Part shown: positions 1 to 10,904 of the stretch, piece after piece
Layout of the letters: each line of letters begins with the position of its first letter
How positions within the stretch are numbered: position 1 is the stretch's first letter
Program-made: the position numbers and the translations under genes
Notes under the pieces: generated by a model
What the model was told of the DNA's origin: nothing
Seen by the model: the letters and a program-made list of their open reading frames with translations, nothing else
The model's database searches: none
DNA from: Bathymodiolus brooksi
Taxonomy: Eukaryota > Mollusca > Bivalvia > Mytilida > Modiolidae
Direction: 5' to 3'
Assembly: GCA_963680875.1 (NCBI GenBank)
Contig: OY804580.1
Coordinates: 112,037,534 to 112,101,533, forward strand
DNA length: 64,000 nucleotides

Positions 1-2
1 AA

Positions 3-1946
3 AATTTAAAGAATAATAAAGCTTGTGGGGAAGATGAAATTATAAATGAGTACATTAAATCCACATCAAATCGTTTCATTCATATTTATGAAAAACTTTT
101 TAATATAATTTTTGACACAGGTGTATTACCTCAAAGTTGGTTAAATGGGATTATTAAGCCAATTTATAAAAACAAAGGCGATGTTAAAGACCCAATGAAT
201 TATAGACCAATCACAATAGTTAGTTGTTTGGGGAAACTGTTTACTGCAATACTGAATGCAAGATTAAATGATTATACTGAAGAATTCATGATACTTAAAG
301 AAAATCAAAGTGGTTTCAGGCAAAGTTATTCAACACTAGATAATATTTTCTCTATATTTACACTATTTCAAATCTTAAAGTCAAAAAAGAAGAAATTATA
401 TTGTGCATTTATTGATTTTGAAAAAGCCTTTGACAGAGTATGGAGAGATGGCCTTTTTCACAAATTATTACTTAACAACATAAATGGTAAAATGTATAAT
501 ATTATATTCAATATGTATACCAGTGTTAAGTCATGTATCTCATATAAAAATCACACTACAGGATATTTTAACTGTGAAATTGGAGTTAGACAAGGGGAAA
601 ACCTGTCCCCATTTCTTTTTTCATTGTTTCTTAATGATCTAGAAGAATTTTTGCTGACAAAAGATATAGTTGGTTTAAAAAGTATCACCGACGAGTTAGA
701 AACTGAACTTGAAATTTATCTAAAAATATTTGTAATGTTATATGCCGATGACACAATTTTATTAGCTGAATCAGCTGAAGATCTTCAAGTACAATTAAAT
801 GCTTTTGGTGAATATTGTGACAATTGGAAAATGAAGGTGAATGTGAACAAAACAAAAATAATGGTATTTGGATTTGGAAAACTACGACAAAATCTCAAAT
901 TCACCTATAAGAACATTGATATCGAAATAGTCAAACAATTTAATTATTTAGGGGTAATTTTTACAAAAACATGTAATTTTGATGTTACTAAAAAGCATCT
1001 TTCTGACAAAGCGCTTAAGGCAATGTACGAAGTTCTTAAAATGGGAAGGTTATATAAATTATCAGTGAAAATCCAGCTAGATCTCTTTGATAAAATGATA
1101 AAACCAATTCTCTTATATGGTTGCGAGGTCTGGGGATTTGGCAAAAATGAAGCACTAGAACGAGTTCACTTGAAATTCTGCAAAATACTTTTAAATTTAA
1201 AGTCCTCTACTCCAAACTATATGGTTTATGGTGAGCTAGGCAGGTATCCAATTGATATTGATATAAAAGTAAGGACAATTTCATACTGGGCAAGACTTTT
1301 AAGTGGTAAGCAGGCTAAATTTTCAAATGTATTTTATAGGCTTTCTAGAAATTTGAATGAAAATGGTGATACTAATTTAAATTGGGTTTATTTTATCAGA
1401 ACAATTCTAAATGAGTGTGGATTTACATATATATGGGAAACAGAAAATGTTAATAATAAAGAATGGTTAAAATGTGTTGTGAAACAGCGATTGATAGTTC
1501 AGTTTGTACAGAATTGGCAAACATCTCTGTCAGATTCTTCAAAAGCATTAAATTATAGGATTTTTAAAACCAAATTCGAATTCGAGGAATATTTCAATAT
1601 TTTAAATATAGGTGATGCAATCAGACTGTGTAGATTTAGGACAACAAATCACTATCTACCGATTGAAACCGGTAGATGGAGAAATATTGATAGAGAAAAC
1701 AGGTACTGTAATTTATGTAATTGTCAGAAATTAGGCGATGAATACCACTATGTTTTAGAGTGTTCCTCTTTAAACGATAAACGCAAGCAGCTTCTTCCAA
1801 AATATTTTATGAAAAGACATAATGTTGTCAAATTCTTTGAACTTCTATCTACCAAAAAACAATCGCTGTTACGAAAATTATGTATATTTATCAAACATAT
1901 CAATAAGATCTGTTGTACTCCTGGCTTACCCACTGTTGTTCCTTAA
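3..1946 (+). CDS. LINE (non-LTR retrotransposon) reverse transcriptase ORF, 5' end outside the window
   Basis: The frame is open from base 3 to the TAA at 1944-1946 (about 647 codons). The first in-frame ATG is at 195, but recognisable RT sequence (LPQSWLNGIIKPIYKNKG) lies upstream, so the true start is before the window. Visible in order, numbering from Met195: NYRPITIVSCLGKLF near residue 2, IDFEKAFDRVW near 75, GVRQGENLSPFLFSLFLNDL near 130, and the catalytic YADD at 183-186. A C-terminal Cys/His cluster (CNLC, GDEYH, LEC) spans about 505-526. This is the fingers/palm/thumb RT plus zinc-finger-like tail of target-primed LINEs. The endonuclease domain would lie upstream, off the window. No stop or frameshift is seen, so the copy may be young. 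The clade is not determined; Jockey/CR1/I-like groups are possible. The 8.4-11.6 kb copy belongs to a related family. Confidence 0.93.
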   Translation, partial: NLKNNKACGEDEIINEYIKSTSNRFIHIYEKLFNIIFDTGVLPQSWLNGIIKPIYKNKGDVKDPMNYRPITIVSCLGKLFTAILNARLNDYTEEFMILKENQSGFRQSYSTLDNIFSIFTLFQILKSKKKKLYCAFIDFEKAFDRVWRDGLFHKLLLNNINGKMYNIIFNMYTSVKSCISYKNHTTGYFNCEIGVRQGENLSPFLFSLFLNDLEEFLLTKDIVGLKSITDELETELEIYLKIFVMLYADDTILLAESAEDLQVQLNAFGEYCDNWKMKVNVNKTKIMVFGFGKLRQNLKFTYKNIDIEIVKQFNYLGVIFTKTCNFDVTKKHLSDKALKAMYEVLKMGRLYKLSVKIQLDLFDKMIKPILLYGCEVWGFGKNEALERVHLKFCKILLNLKSSTPNYMVYGELGRYPIDIDIKVRTISYWARLLSGKQAKFSNVFYRLSRNLNENGDTNLNWVYFIRTILNECGFTYIWETENVNNKEWLKCVVKQRLIVQFVQNWQTSLSDSSKALNYRIFKTKFEFEEYFNILNIGDAIRLCRFRTTNHYLPIETGRWRNIDRENRYCNLCNCQKLGDEYHYVLECSSLNDKRKQLLPKYFMKRHNVVKFFELLSTKKQSLLRKLCIFIKHINKICCTPGLPTVVP

Positions 1947-2380
1947 CCTATGTATATTTTGTAAAAAGTCTTGTTATGTTATTATTATGTTGTTATTTTC
2001 AGTGAGTGTAATCATATTATGTCATACTCATCAATATATTCTACATACAAACGATGGATAAAAATATTCAAGTTTCCATTCTATCAGTATGTAGATATAT
2101 ATTTAACACAGCAACTTTATCCAATCCCTTCTAGATTTGAAAAAAAAATATCTTCGTTAACGATGTCATATTCCTACGATAATTAAATCTTTCACACCGA
2201 AGATGTTGAATTTCTATGATATTTGAGATGTAAACTACAAGAAGAAACATGCAAAAAAATAATAAAGCTATCATTGTTTAGTAATTAAGGTATCTATATC
2301 ACCATCGTAACGTTTTCCAGCAATTATATAATTTGCTTTTTACTATCTGGCATCTCAATAAACCTATTATTATGTTGACA
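1947..2380. other. Post-LINE AT-rich DNA, probable short 3' UTR then unassigned
   Basis: The bases after the LINE stop are T-rich (for example TGTATATTTTGTAAAAAG) and resemble the start of a LINE 3' UTR. No clean poly(A) or simple-repeat tail marks the 3' end of the element. The rest has no feature I can support. Confidence 0.4.
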
Positions 2381-2547
2381 ACTAATTGATATTAAATCGA
2401 TTTTAAGTATTAGTTTTGATTGCGGAATCCATGCTGCAATGTTCTACAACAAGTATATATTAACTTCTGATTGATATTAAATCGATTTTAAGTATGAGTT
2501 TTGATTTCGTAATCGACACAGAAATGTTATACGAAAAGTAAGTATCA
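2381..2547. repeat. Two-copy direct repeat, about 85 bp
   Basis: ATTGATATTAAATCGATTTT begins at 2385 and again at 2470. Each is followed by TTTTGATT and a diverged remainder (TGCAATGTTCTAC versus AGAAATGTTATAC). This is an old tandem duplication. Confidence 0.8.
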
Positions 2548-3473
2548 TTTTCTGAGCTATAGTATGTTGTAATTTATCTACTATTCTCTGTGCTTGCTAT
2601 TGTCTATTGAAAACACAAAAGAGAAAACTGGATAGAACACTCAAGAATGGACAAGTCCACGGACACAAGCCACAATAGACACAGGTACAGAACAAAAACA
2701 AATCAAACAAACTAACATACATAATAACACAACACAAAAAGTTAAAAAGAGGAGGAACACAGATACATGTATATCATATTTATTGTTATATCTGTGAATC
2801 TGTGTAAGAATGTAGATGTATATTTATCATTGTTTTGCCGCAGAAAATTTAATTTTCAAGAGAGAATGCGCGACACCCTATAAACCAACTATTTCGTGGC
2901 ATATTGTTTTATAAATATAAAAGTTTAAACAGTGATGGTCAATTATTCCACCAATATCAACTTAACCAACAACATAAATAACAACCTTTAACATCAGATC
3001 ATTAAACACAAAAAAGTACAATGTATTTAGCTTGTATTAATTCATATCACTACAAAATATCATATCCACACTGCAAAAATAAGACCGTGATTGCTGCATA
3101 TTGAAGTCGATACACCAATGTGAGTTTAAAGGTCAAACTAAGCTTGAAATTAAAATTCTAAAAATACCACCATATCACAAAATGAAACGTTTTGTAATTT
3201 TCGTTTTTGTCTCCAGGACTTACTGTTTGTTTCTGGTAAGACCATTAAAGATATCCATGACAAACATTTTTATTTTCATACATAACTTCCTTTGCAAAAA
3301 CTGATAGACCAAGTACATTTGTAATTTAACGGCAAATAATTTCCCCATTAAAATCTGTTTTCAACAAGTCAACAAAAACATCCAAACTTTTGATCTTTTA
3401 TATAATTACAATGTAACATCATTTTTAACACGTGTAAATACGTTGTAATAAATGATTGATTTTTGGTATTTTT
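2548..3473. other. Unassigned AT-rich sequence
   Basis: No coding, RNA or repeat feature is recognised. The A-rich stretch near 2620-2750 and the short frames here show no family resemblance. Confidence 0.5.
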
Positions 3474-3727
3474 GGTATTTAACGCCACTTTCAGCAATAT
3501 TTCAGCTATATCATGGCGACCAGTTTTAGTGGTGGAAGAAGCCGGAATACCCGGAGAGAACCACCAACCATGGACAAGCAACTGGTAAACTTGATCACTT
3601 GCGGCTGCGAGTCGAGTGCACCCTTTTTGTAAATTCCAAAGCCGGGCGCGAACCCACGCCGTATTGGTGATAGGCTTGTATGAGTTGATAGGTAATCCAA
3701 CTACCTAACTCAATGAGCAACCCGGGA
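3474..3727 (-). mobile_element. SINE family 2 (tRNA-derived), minus strand
   Basis: Read on the plus strand, the copy runs from the SINE tail (AACGCCACTTTCAGCAATAT) through GGTGGAAGAAGCCGGAATAC to a tRNA-like head near 3640-3727. The reverse complement of GGCGCGAACCCACGCC fills the position of the B-box region, although it is diverged. The same layout recurs at 20.7, 23.15, 29.2 and 34.2 kb (minus strand) and 60.6 kb (plus strand). Confidence 0.8.
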
Positions 3728-4984
3728 CCTTTGTAATAAATGAAGAATGATATCAGCAGTCGAAAAATCAGATCATAACATACTCATACGGGGCATACAA
3801 ACAATTGATGGAAACACACATGAGTTCCATTGTAGGCACGTTATCAATATTATATGATAAACACACCATGCTCCATGTATAACATCTGACAAAACATGAT
3901 CTAATCTTTCTAATAGATGAACTACAGAACATTCATTCAATTTTCTCCGGTTTTCTCTCTAGCAATATTTTAGCAGCATTATTTGATTTGATTATTCTAC
4001 GGGTTACCTTATCAAAATGTTCAATAGCGTATGTTATTAGATGTGTAGTGCTAACAGACACTTATATCTGTACTATATCTATAGTATACAATTGTTAGTT
4101 TTTTAATTGATTAAGCTTTCTTTCAAACTTGATTTCGGTAGTCCCATTTCACTATTAATTCAATGGAAACTATGATTATCAGGCATATCTTTTTTGACAC
4201 AATTTTGAAGACTTTTTGCAGATAAAACACTCACACAACATGTCTTAGTTATTACACAGTATATCATATCAAGACAAGGGTAACTCGACGAGTGCTCGCA
4301 GTCTTTCTTAAGGGGTTATACACCATAGTGGTGACTCCAGGTCCTAGTTCTATACACCGAAAGTTCCCTTGGAGACCATTTAATATATTTTTAATTCTTG
4401 AAATTGTATATGGCACATATGGTAAGATAATAATTTGTTTTTCAAATCAGTTCAGTGGCTGTAAGAGACATTAACCTAGAATTACATAACTTTCTAAGTT
4501 AAGCTTCAATTTGTTACATTGCATGCACAACAACATTTAGAGTAACATAAACTATTTATTTCTGTTTTATTTGTTGTGCTGTAGACAAACAATTTTCTTT
4601 GCAGTCTTTAAAACACATTTGGGTGTTATATGTGAGATATTATCAGGTAAACGTGAATACAAAGATACCTTAATGAGAAAAGAAGTGTATTGGTTTGCAA
4701 TAAAACATTATTATATAGTCAAATGTTTGTTTTATTTAGAAAAAAAAACTGCTATTGCAAAAAACATAAAAGAACAATAGATATAGTGGTCGTGTTTCTA
4801 TAGTTTTTGCAATAAATGCAATTTTAGAGGTACAAAGGTTAATACAATTGCTAGCTTTGTAGTGCATGTTTTAACATTTAATCCGCTTTTATTGTTTCTT
4901 TTCGTTTGTCACATGACATGCGCATAGTCACCGTTGTGTACTATAAAAAAGCTTATGGAACACAAAAAATAATATCATGACGTC
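3728..4984. other. Unassigned sequence
   Basis: Mostly AT-rich with no recognisable coding similarity. The short stretch near 4290-4400 is slightly richer in GC but matches nothing I know. Confidence 0.5.
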
Positions 4985-5060
4985 AAATTTCACTCAATCA
5001 CTCACCCATGCATTCATCCACTCACTCATCCACTCAAAACTCACTCGTACTCGTTCACTC
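4985..5060. repeat. (CACT/CATC)n simple repeat
   Basis: An irregular run of CACTCAATCACTCACCCATG, then CATCCACTCACTC-type words. It resembles the CACTCACTCA tail of SINE family 1 and may be an orphan tail. Confidence 0.65.
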
Positions 5061-5464
5061 TTAACAATAGCATTATGAATAGCTCTCAGGTACTAATACT
5101 CATAAATGCGAGGAACACCCGGTACATTTGTTTAAATTTAAATTCTATTTTCATTGTCCATTAATATCAGCTGGCTTTCGTAACTCACTCACTCGTAACC
5201 GGTTGTATTTGGAATGTAGCATTTAGTTACTTGAACATTTAAACATCTTTCAAATTATATCATGGAGATAGATTTACTGATTAACGTTATACTTAATTAT
5301 CCTTTTTAAACCTTTTGTTCTTAAAAATAATTCAATATCACTTTAAGCGAAATAGATTTGTTTTTCATTTTTAGTAATGAACTCTATTTTAGACGATTGA
5401 TGTGTTCTATGTATCATCGCTAAGTTTATTCATTCACGACTTATTACCGGGTTTGTAACTAGAT

Positions 5465-5700
5465 TAACACGACGGATGCCACAAATGGAGCAGGAACTGC
5501 ATACCCTTCCGGAGCACCTGAGTTCACCCCCGGTTTTCAGTGGGGTTCGTGTTACTCGATCTTTCGTTTTATGTGTATGTTTTATAGATCGTTGTTTGTC
5601 CTTTTGTACTTTTTCTCTTGACCATTGTGTTGTCTGTTCTTCTTCGATATACGGATTCTGATTACCCCTTTGATATCTTCAAACTCTTCTTATTGGCGTT
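5465..5700 (+). mobile_element. Family C dispersed bivalve repeat, copy 1
   Basis: Runs from AACACGACGGATGCCACAAA through GTGGGGTTCGTGTTACTCG, CCATTGTGTTGTCTGTTC and GATTACCCCTTTGATATC. This block, in this order, recurs at least nine times here in both orientations, often incomplete. It encodes no protein I can see. I recognise it as a very common bivalve repeat. It could be a non-autonomous Helitron-like or SINE-like element, but the ends are not defined. Confidence 0.75.
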
Positions 5701-5756
5701 CCGACACTGTGTCACAATATCAATCCAGTCCTTTCCTCATTAATGATTTATCATCA

Positions 5757-5945
5757 TGATTGTAACAAGAGTAACACGACGGGTGCTATATTAGGAGCAG
5801 AAACTGCTTACTCTGCGTGGGGTTCGTGTTACTCGATCTTTACTTTTCTGTGTAGTGTTTTGAACATCATTGCTTGTCTTGTTTGTCCTTCGATCGATTT
5901 ACGGATTCTAATTACCACTTCGATATATGCAAATTTTTAGTAAGA
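5757..5945 (+). mobile_element. Family C repeat, copy 2 (shortened)
   Basis: A second copy about 55 bp after copy 1. It keeps AACACGACGGGTGCTATATT, GTGGGGTTCGTGTTACTCG and ATTTACGGATTCTAATTACC but lacks the GAGCACCTGAGTTCACC portion and is more diverged. Confidence 0.7.
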
Positions 5946-6508
5946 TTTGCTAACCATTTGTATCTAAGATTTAGTAATATCGAAAATACAATGTACGGGA
6001 AACGTAAGATCAATTATCAATGTTATAATGCTACCATTTTAAATAGGAATTGCAAAAAGGGATTAGAAAATTAATTAATTTAGGATTTGACCATCACTCA
6101 TTGACAACAATTAAATAATTGTTATTTACAATCAATGATTCTTTTCAATAACAACAGGTATCTACGCATACCCACTAAGATTGAGAAATTCTTTTATACT
6201 ATGTGCTTATTGACTGGAAGTAAATAAAAATGTAATATAAAATCCACTTAACCATGTTTTTCAACGTTCGATGACAATTTTACCCCATGTCGCTAAACCG
6301 GATGTTGTATACGGAACATAATAATTGTCCAACACGGACAAACAACGAATAAATATATGACGTGGAAAAGCATTGAAGTCCAACAAAACAAGAGAAAGAA
6401 AATTAAAAAAAATATATAATTAACAGGACAGGATTTGAATGAAGGTGAACAGATATATGAAAGATATAATAGAAAATCCAACTTAAGCTCAATACAACCA
6501 GACATTAG
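5946..6508. other. Unassigned AT-rich sequence
   Basis: No repeat, RNA or coding feature is recognised. Confidence 0.5.
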
Positions 6509-6640
6509 TGGTACTACATATTAACTTCCAACTGATAAAAACATCTGCGGATTGTCATCACTCACAGATGTGAGATTATCAAAACGATAATCAAAGTAAA
6601 AAATGTCCTCATTATGCCACAAAATCACAACAAAAGAGAA
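6509..6640. repeat. Left member of a long direct repeat flanking a SINE
   Basis: The block with TATTAACTTCCAAC, AAAACATCTGCGGATT, GATTATCAAAACGATAATC and CATTATGCCACAA is repeated in the same order at 6990-7127, on the other side of the SINE. At about 130 bp it is far longer than a SINE target-site duplication. Confidence 0.85.
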
Positions 6641-6642
6641 CC

Positions 6643-6988
6643 GCATCGGTGGTGTAATGGTTAGCGTGCTCGCCTCGAGTGGGGTAGATCGTGGGTTCGA
6701 GCCTCGGTCGGGTCAAACCAAAGACTATAAAATTGGTATTTGTTGCTTCTCCGCTAAACACGCAACTTTAAGGAGAACGAGCAAAGACTCAGAATAATGT
6801 GTCCGAGTGGAGCGACATGTCTACCCGCGAATTGTTGTTTCAGTGAGGTAGCACTATAAAAACCAACTCAGCGTGTTGGTCTAGTACAAAGCGGACCTCA
6901 TCATCATCTCATTGAAAATTAACTTGTTCTCGCCATGATATTGCTGAAAAATTGCTGAATTGGCGCTAAGCAACAATCACTCACTCAT
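6643..6988 (+). mobile_element. SINE family 1 (tRNA-derived), near complete
   Basis: The head carries pol III promoter boxes: A-box-like TGGTGTAATGGTTAGCGTGC near 6650 and B-box GGTTCGAGCCT near 6692. The body includes CAAAGACTATAAAATTGG and GTGTCCGAGTGGAGCGACAT. The 3' domain GCCATGATATTGCTGAAAAA leads into a CAATCACTCACTCAT tail. The tRNA part does not continue into a proper acceptor stem, so it is a SINE head and not a tRNA gene. Further copies lie at 22.1, 28.6 and 34.6 kb. Confidence 0.9.
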
Positions 6989-6989
6989 A

Positions 6990-7127
6990 TTAGCGGTACT
7001 ATTAACTTCCAACAGATAAAAACATCTGCGGATTTTCATCACTGGCAGATGTGAGATTATCAAAACGATAATCAAAGTAAATCATATAAATACTGTCATC
7101 ATTATGCCACAACTTCACAAAAAAATT
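6990..7127. repeat. Right member of the long direct repeat flanking the SINE
   Basis: A copy of 6509-6640 with an extra stretch (TCATATAAATACTG) before CATTATGCCACAA. See the left member. Confidence 0.85.
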
Positions 7128-7599
7128 ACAATAACAATTACACTTACAAAACGACAGGGCTCTCATCAAGACATTTGTAAAACTAATTGACAGTGTAAAA
7201 CAATTTGAAATTGTATGTAATTAAAGCGATTGGAGTTAAAAACAACGTTGTGATTAAGGTCAGCCTCTTCCATTTTAATTAATAATTATCTAGAAACCAA
7301 ATATATCGTCGACAAATGGATTGAGATTTTGACAGAATACTTTCCGTTTTAAAACTACTGATATTCAGAAATTTCCCTATAGGTATAGGGCTATAAGAGC
7401 GTAATGAATTGCAATATGTAATGACACAACTTGTTAAAAAAGACAGTGGATGTGTCCTAATTATTTTGACGTCGTACGCAGAAAATTATTTTGACGTAAG
7501 GGATACGAATCGAAGCAAACGTAATATCAGTACAATGTATACCACGTAGTTTATACTAACATGCGTTAATATGATTTTTTTTAACAAATGTTGAAAAGG
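7128..7599. other. Unassigned sequence
   Basis: No feature is recognised apart from short local words such as the repeated ATTATTTTGACGT near 7460-7495. Confidence 0.45.
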
Positions 7600-7752
7600 C
7601 AGAACGTAAATGTGTGTGACTCTCTCATAAATCTTTTTAGATTGGTGTATACATTGCAATTATTGTATTGTTTTATGTGTTCTTTGTGAATCTTATTGTG
7701 TATTTGTATGTGGTGAGACTATAATAAAATATTAAATCTGAATCTGAATCTG
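7600..7752 (+). mobile_element. LINE 3' end with (AATCTG)n tail
   Basis: T-rich 3' UTR-like sequence with TTTGTATGTGGTGAGACTAT, then AATAAAATATTAAATCTG and AATCTG repeats. A short simple-repeat tail after an AATAAA-like signal is typical of the 3' terminus of a non-LTR retrotransposon. No ORF remains. Confidence 0.7.
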
Positions 7753-8409
7753 TGATTTATTATTTTCTGCAGTTCGATTGCAAACGTGATAAGTAAGCGT
7801 TGGTGGTAGATTTGGCTTTAATTATAAGTAATTAGACCAGTAAAAGAATGCGATCGTGTGTTTTAAATCTTAATCTATAATCATTATCATCAACATGCTT
7901 CCATAGATCTGACAGATTCTAAAATTACTCGCTAGTTAAACTTCTCACGTCATATATTACACGGTCCTTGAAACGAACCAGATGGTTTACTTAACTAATA
8001 CTGCACAGGAAAAACGAATCAAAATTGGCGAAGCGCTAATGATGTTTTAGTGTTGTTGTGTCGCTATGGTATTTGAACAGAATTTTATTACATACGTTAA
8101 ATTAAATTGTAGCTCAGTAATGGTAGACTGGAGGCTTAGTAAAGTACTCAAATTTTGTTAGCAAGAGTTAATTTAGGTTTCATTTAAGCATAATATATAG
8201 CCACCGATGACAAACATCAAAGTACACGATTCAACAACAACAACTCCATAAATAACATCAAACAGAGCGACAGTAAAATAAATATACACTATACGTACAT
8301 TGAATGAAATTAATTTTATATTTATCGACAATGTACGTATATTGTTTTATCCTGAAATGCCAGAAAGTTAAATACAACTATCAAATTGTCTAAAGAGAAC
8401 AGAAACACG
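7753..8409. other. Unassigned sequence
   Basis: No feature is recognised. The short frames lack any domain resemblance. Confidence 0.45.
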
Positions 8410-9307
8410 CGTCGTACTATGGTTTATGGCATAAGATGCTTTTGAATAATATAAATGGTAATATGTATCAAGTTATTTTAACATGTATCAGAATATTAAA
8501 TCTTGTTTATTTTATAATGGAAATAAATCTGAATATTTTCCATGTGAAATAGGGTCCGACAAGGGGAAAATTTATCCCTTTTCTATTCTCGTTATCTTGA
8601 AATGATTTGGAAGACTTTTTCATACATGAAAATGTTCCGGGATTGAATTCTATTTCTGATGAACTTGATAGCAGGTTAGATATTTTTATGAAATTGTTTA
8701 TCGTCTTGTATGCAGATGATACTGTCATAATGGCAGAATCCTCAAGCAATCTTCAAACATTACTTGATAAATTTTATTTATATTGTGACACTTGGAAAAT
8801 GAAAGTAAATGTTGATAAAACAAAGATAGTAGTATTTTCTAAAGGACGACTACCAAGAAATCTTATTTTTAATTATAATGGGACTAATATTGAGATAGTT
8901 AAAGATTTCAATTATTTGGGAATTTATTTTTCTCGGACTGGAAGTTTCAATGTTTGTAAAAATCATCTTCCTGAAAAAGCTATTAAAGCTATGTACGAAG
9001 TAATGAAAAAGGGGAGGAAACATAATCTTTCTATCAGCTGTCAACTTGATCTTTTTGATAAATTAGTAAGACACATATTATTGTACGGCTGTGAGATCTG
9101 GGGTTCCAGCAATAATGACATTTTGGAAAAGGTACATTTGAAATTTTCCAAAATTATTCTTCACTTAAAAGCTACAACTCCAAACTGTATGATATATGGG
9201 GAGCTTGGTCGTTATCCTTTAGATATAGACATTAAACTATTGGTCGAAATTGATTACTGGGAAGGATATTAAACTATCTATTATTTCTTACAAGTTATTA
9301 TATGGGG
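8410..9307 (+). pseudogene. LINE reverse transcriptase, 5'-truncated and interrupted (first part)
   Basis: The reading begins near 8430 with a stretch matching the HKLLLNNINGKMY region of the ORF at 3-1946. It changes frame near 8550-8605, then stays open from 8607 to 9272. It shows LYADDTVIMAES (catalytic YADD near 8708-8719), VKDFNYLGIYFS, LLYGCEIWG and YGELGRYPLDIDIK, the same landmarks as the first LINE. Near 9235-9290 there is a further frame disruption, then ISYKLLYGG. The LINE is cut there by a fold-back element and resumes near 10905. The family is related to, but distinct from, the LINE at the window start. The copy is dead because of frameshifts and truncation. Confidence 0.9.
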
Positions 9308-10904
9308 GTCATCTCATTACTCCGACAGTCATTACTCCGACAGTTATAACTCCGACAGTCATTACTCCGACACCCATTAATACTCCGACCATGCATCCCG
9401 GACTGTATCATCATATCATATCTAATCGCAACTCCAAACAACTATAGGATAATTGTACGGAGTGGATATGGAAAATATGATCACGAGTGCCGCAAAACGC
9501 ATCAGATTAAACGAGTGTGCGGAACTTGTTACGCGCACGAGTTTAATCTGAATGCGTTTCGGCACGAGTGATCATATATTCAATATTTACGACGTGCAAT
9601 TGATTATTATATTTATTTTATTGACGAAAATAAAAGATATAGTCGAACATTTAGATGAACTATGTTTTCAGTGTTCCTGCGCGTCAATGTTTGCTTAGCG
9701 ACGTCGCTTAGGACATATGTTTTTGACCATACCATTTAACATGTTTTACTATATAGCTCTGAAATATGGGAACTTTTATTAGGAATTTTGGACACTTTTC
9801 CCTTGTTGAAGGATGCATACACACAGTCCAGAAAATTATATGAAAACTGGTTATCCTTTTGGTATGGTGCTTTACAACAAATTTTGAATAACATTCCTAA
9901 GCTTAAGCAACTGTAAACTAATCAAAAAGTTTCAAAACAAACAGTCAAGAAAATACTTCTAGAAGCACATAGGCATCAATGGGCCCTAGATAGGAACAAA
10001 TGTTATGATGATAAATTGAGAACTTTGGTGTGAATGTTTCTATGAAGGTCCTTAAGAAGTTTTGATAGTTTTTGGGCCATTTACGAATTTCAAAATGACC
10101 ACTTGTGAAGGTCAAAATTTTATTGAAACTCTATGGGAAACAATATTTTCATCATCTTCTCGAGAAACACCCAACAGAATACTACCAAACTTGGGACATT
10201 TGTTAATTTTATGTGTGTTTACAAGTGTCCTGTGCGGAGTCAATAAAGAAGTGAAGGAAAATAACAACAACAAAAAACCAAATCCAATCTTGGCCTTTTA
10301 TATACAAACCCGGGGAGCACAGACAACAATCTAAAGGGGGAAAACACACACAAAATTACGAGCCCAATGAGTTCGACCGAATGCGAGTGAAGCAATTTAT
10401 GTCTGAAACTGTTGCAATGCACCCGCAGTATTGGTCGCGGGTAGTACGGGTCTCTTCAACAAACCCAATTCCATACGCATCTGATGCAATGGTAGGTAGG
10501 TGTCGCTCAACTATGAGACGACTTGATAACTTGAAAAGGTAGGCCATGTATTTTTGCTATCCTGAATTTTGAGGAAAATGTGACGATAATCGAAGAAACA
10601 AACTAATCAGAGAAAGCAGTTTTATTAGTTCTACATGAAATAATATTTTCTTTTGTAAAAAATATTTTGTTGGGCCGCGCTGAAAAGCTTTAAAAACAAT
10701 AGCGCTGCATACGAGAAAAACTTCCGACTCCGGGATAAAAACCATGCCCCTTTCAAGTTAAATGGGCAGTCCCGTACTGCATTTGGATTGCTAAAAGCGC
10801 CAAAATTGCAAAGACTATCGGTCACTGTCGAAGTAATGATTGTCGGAGTAATAAGTGTCGGAGTAATGACTGTCGGAGTATTGAGTGTCGGAGTAATGAC
10901 ATTA
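9308..10904. mobile_element. Fold-back-like element with tandemly repeated inverted ends
   Basis: The left end (9310-9392) is four to five copies of a roughly 17-bp unit around CATTACTCCGACAGT. The right end (10825-10904) is the same unit inverted (CTGTCGGAGTAATGA). The element splits a LINE whose coding similarity resumes immediately after it. Inverted ends built from short tandem units recall Foldback (FB) elements of Drosophila; that is an analogy only. The interior has no transposase I can recognise. The frame at 10062-10334 has no known domain. A GC-richer block at 10360-10560 is unassigned. Target-site duplications are not clear. Confidence 0.75.
9450..9602. repeat. Hairpin palindrome inside the fold-back element
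   Basis: The left arm from about 9476 (ATATGATCACGAGTGCCGC) pairs with the right arm at 9536-9577 (GCACGAGTGATCATAT). Weaker pairing extends outward to AATTGTACG and CGTGCAATT. The loop is about 17 bases. Confidence 0.85.

Noticed and set aside
2621..2750. Possible additional family C copy
   Set aside because: A few similar words (GACACAAGCCACAATAG) but no consistent order of family C landmarks.
6643..6715. Functional tRNA gene
   Set aside because: A and B boxes are present, but there is no matching acceptor stem and the sequence continues into a SINE body shared by other copies. The heads at 22.1, 28.6 and 60.6 kb were rejected for the same reason.
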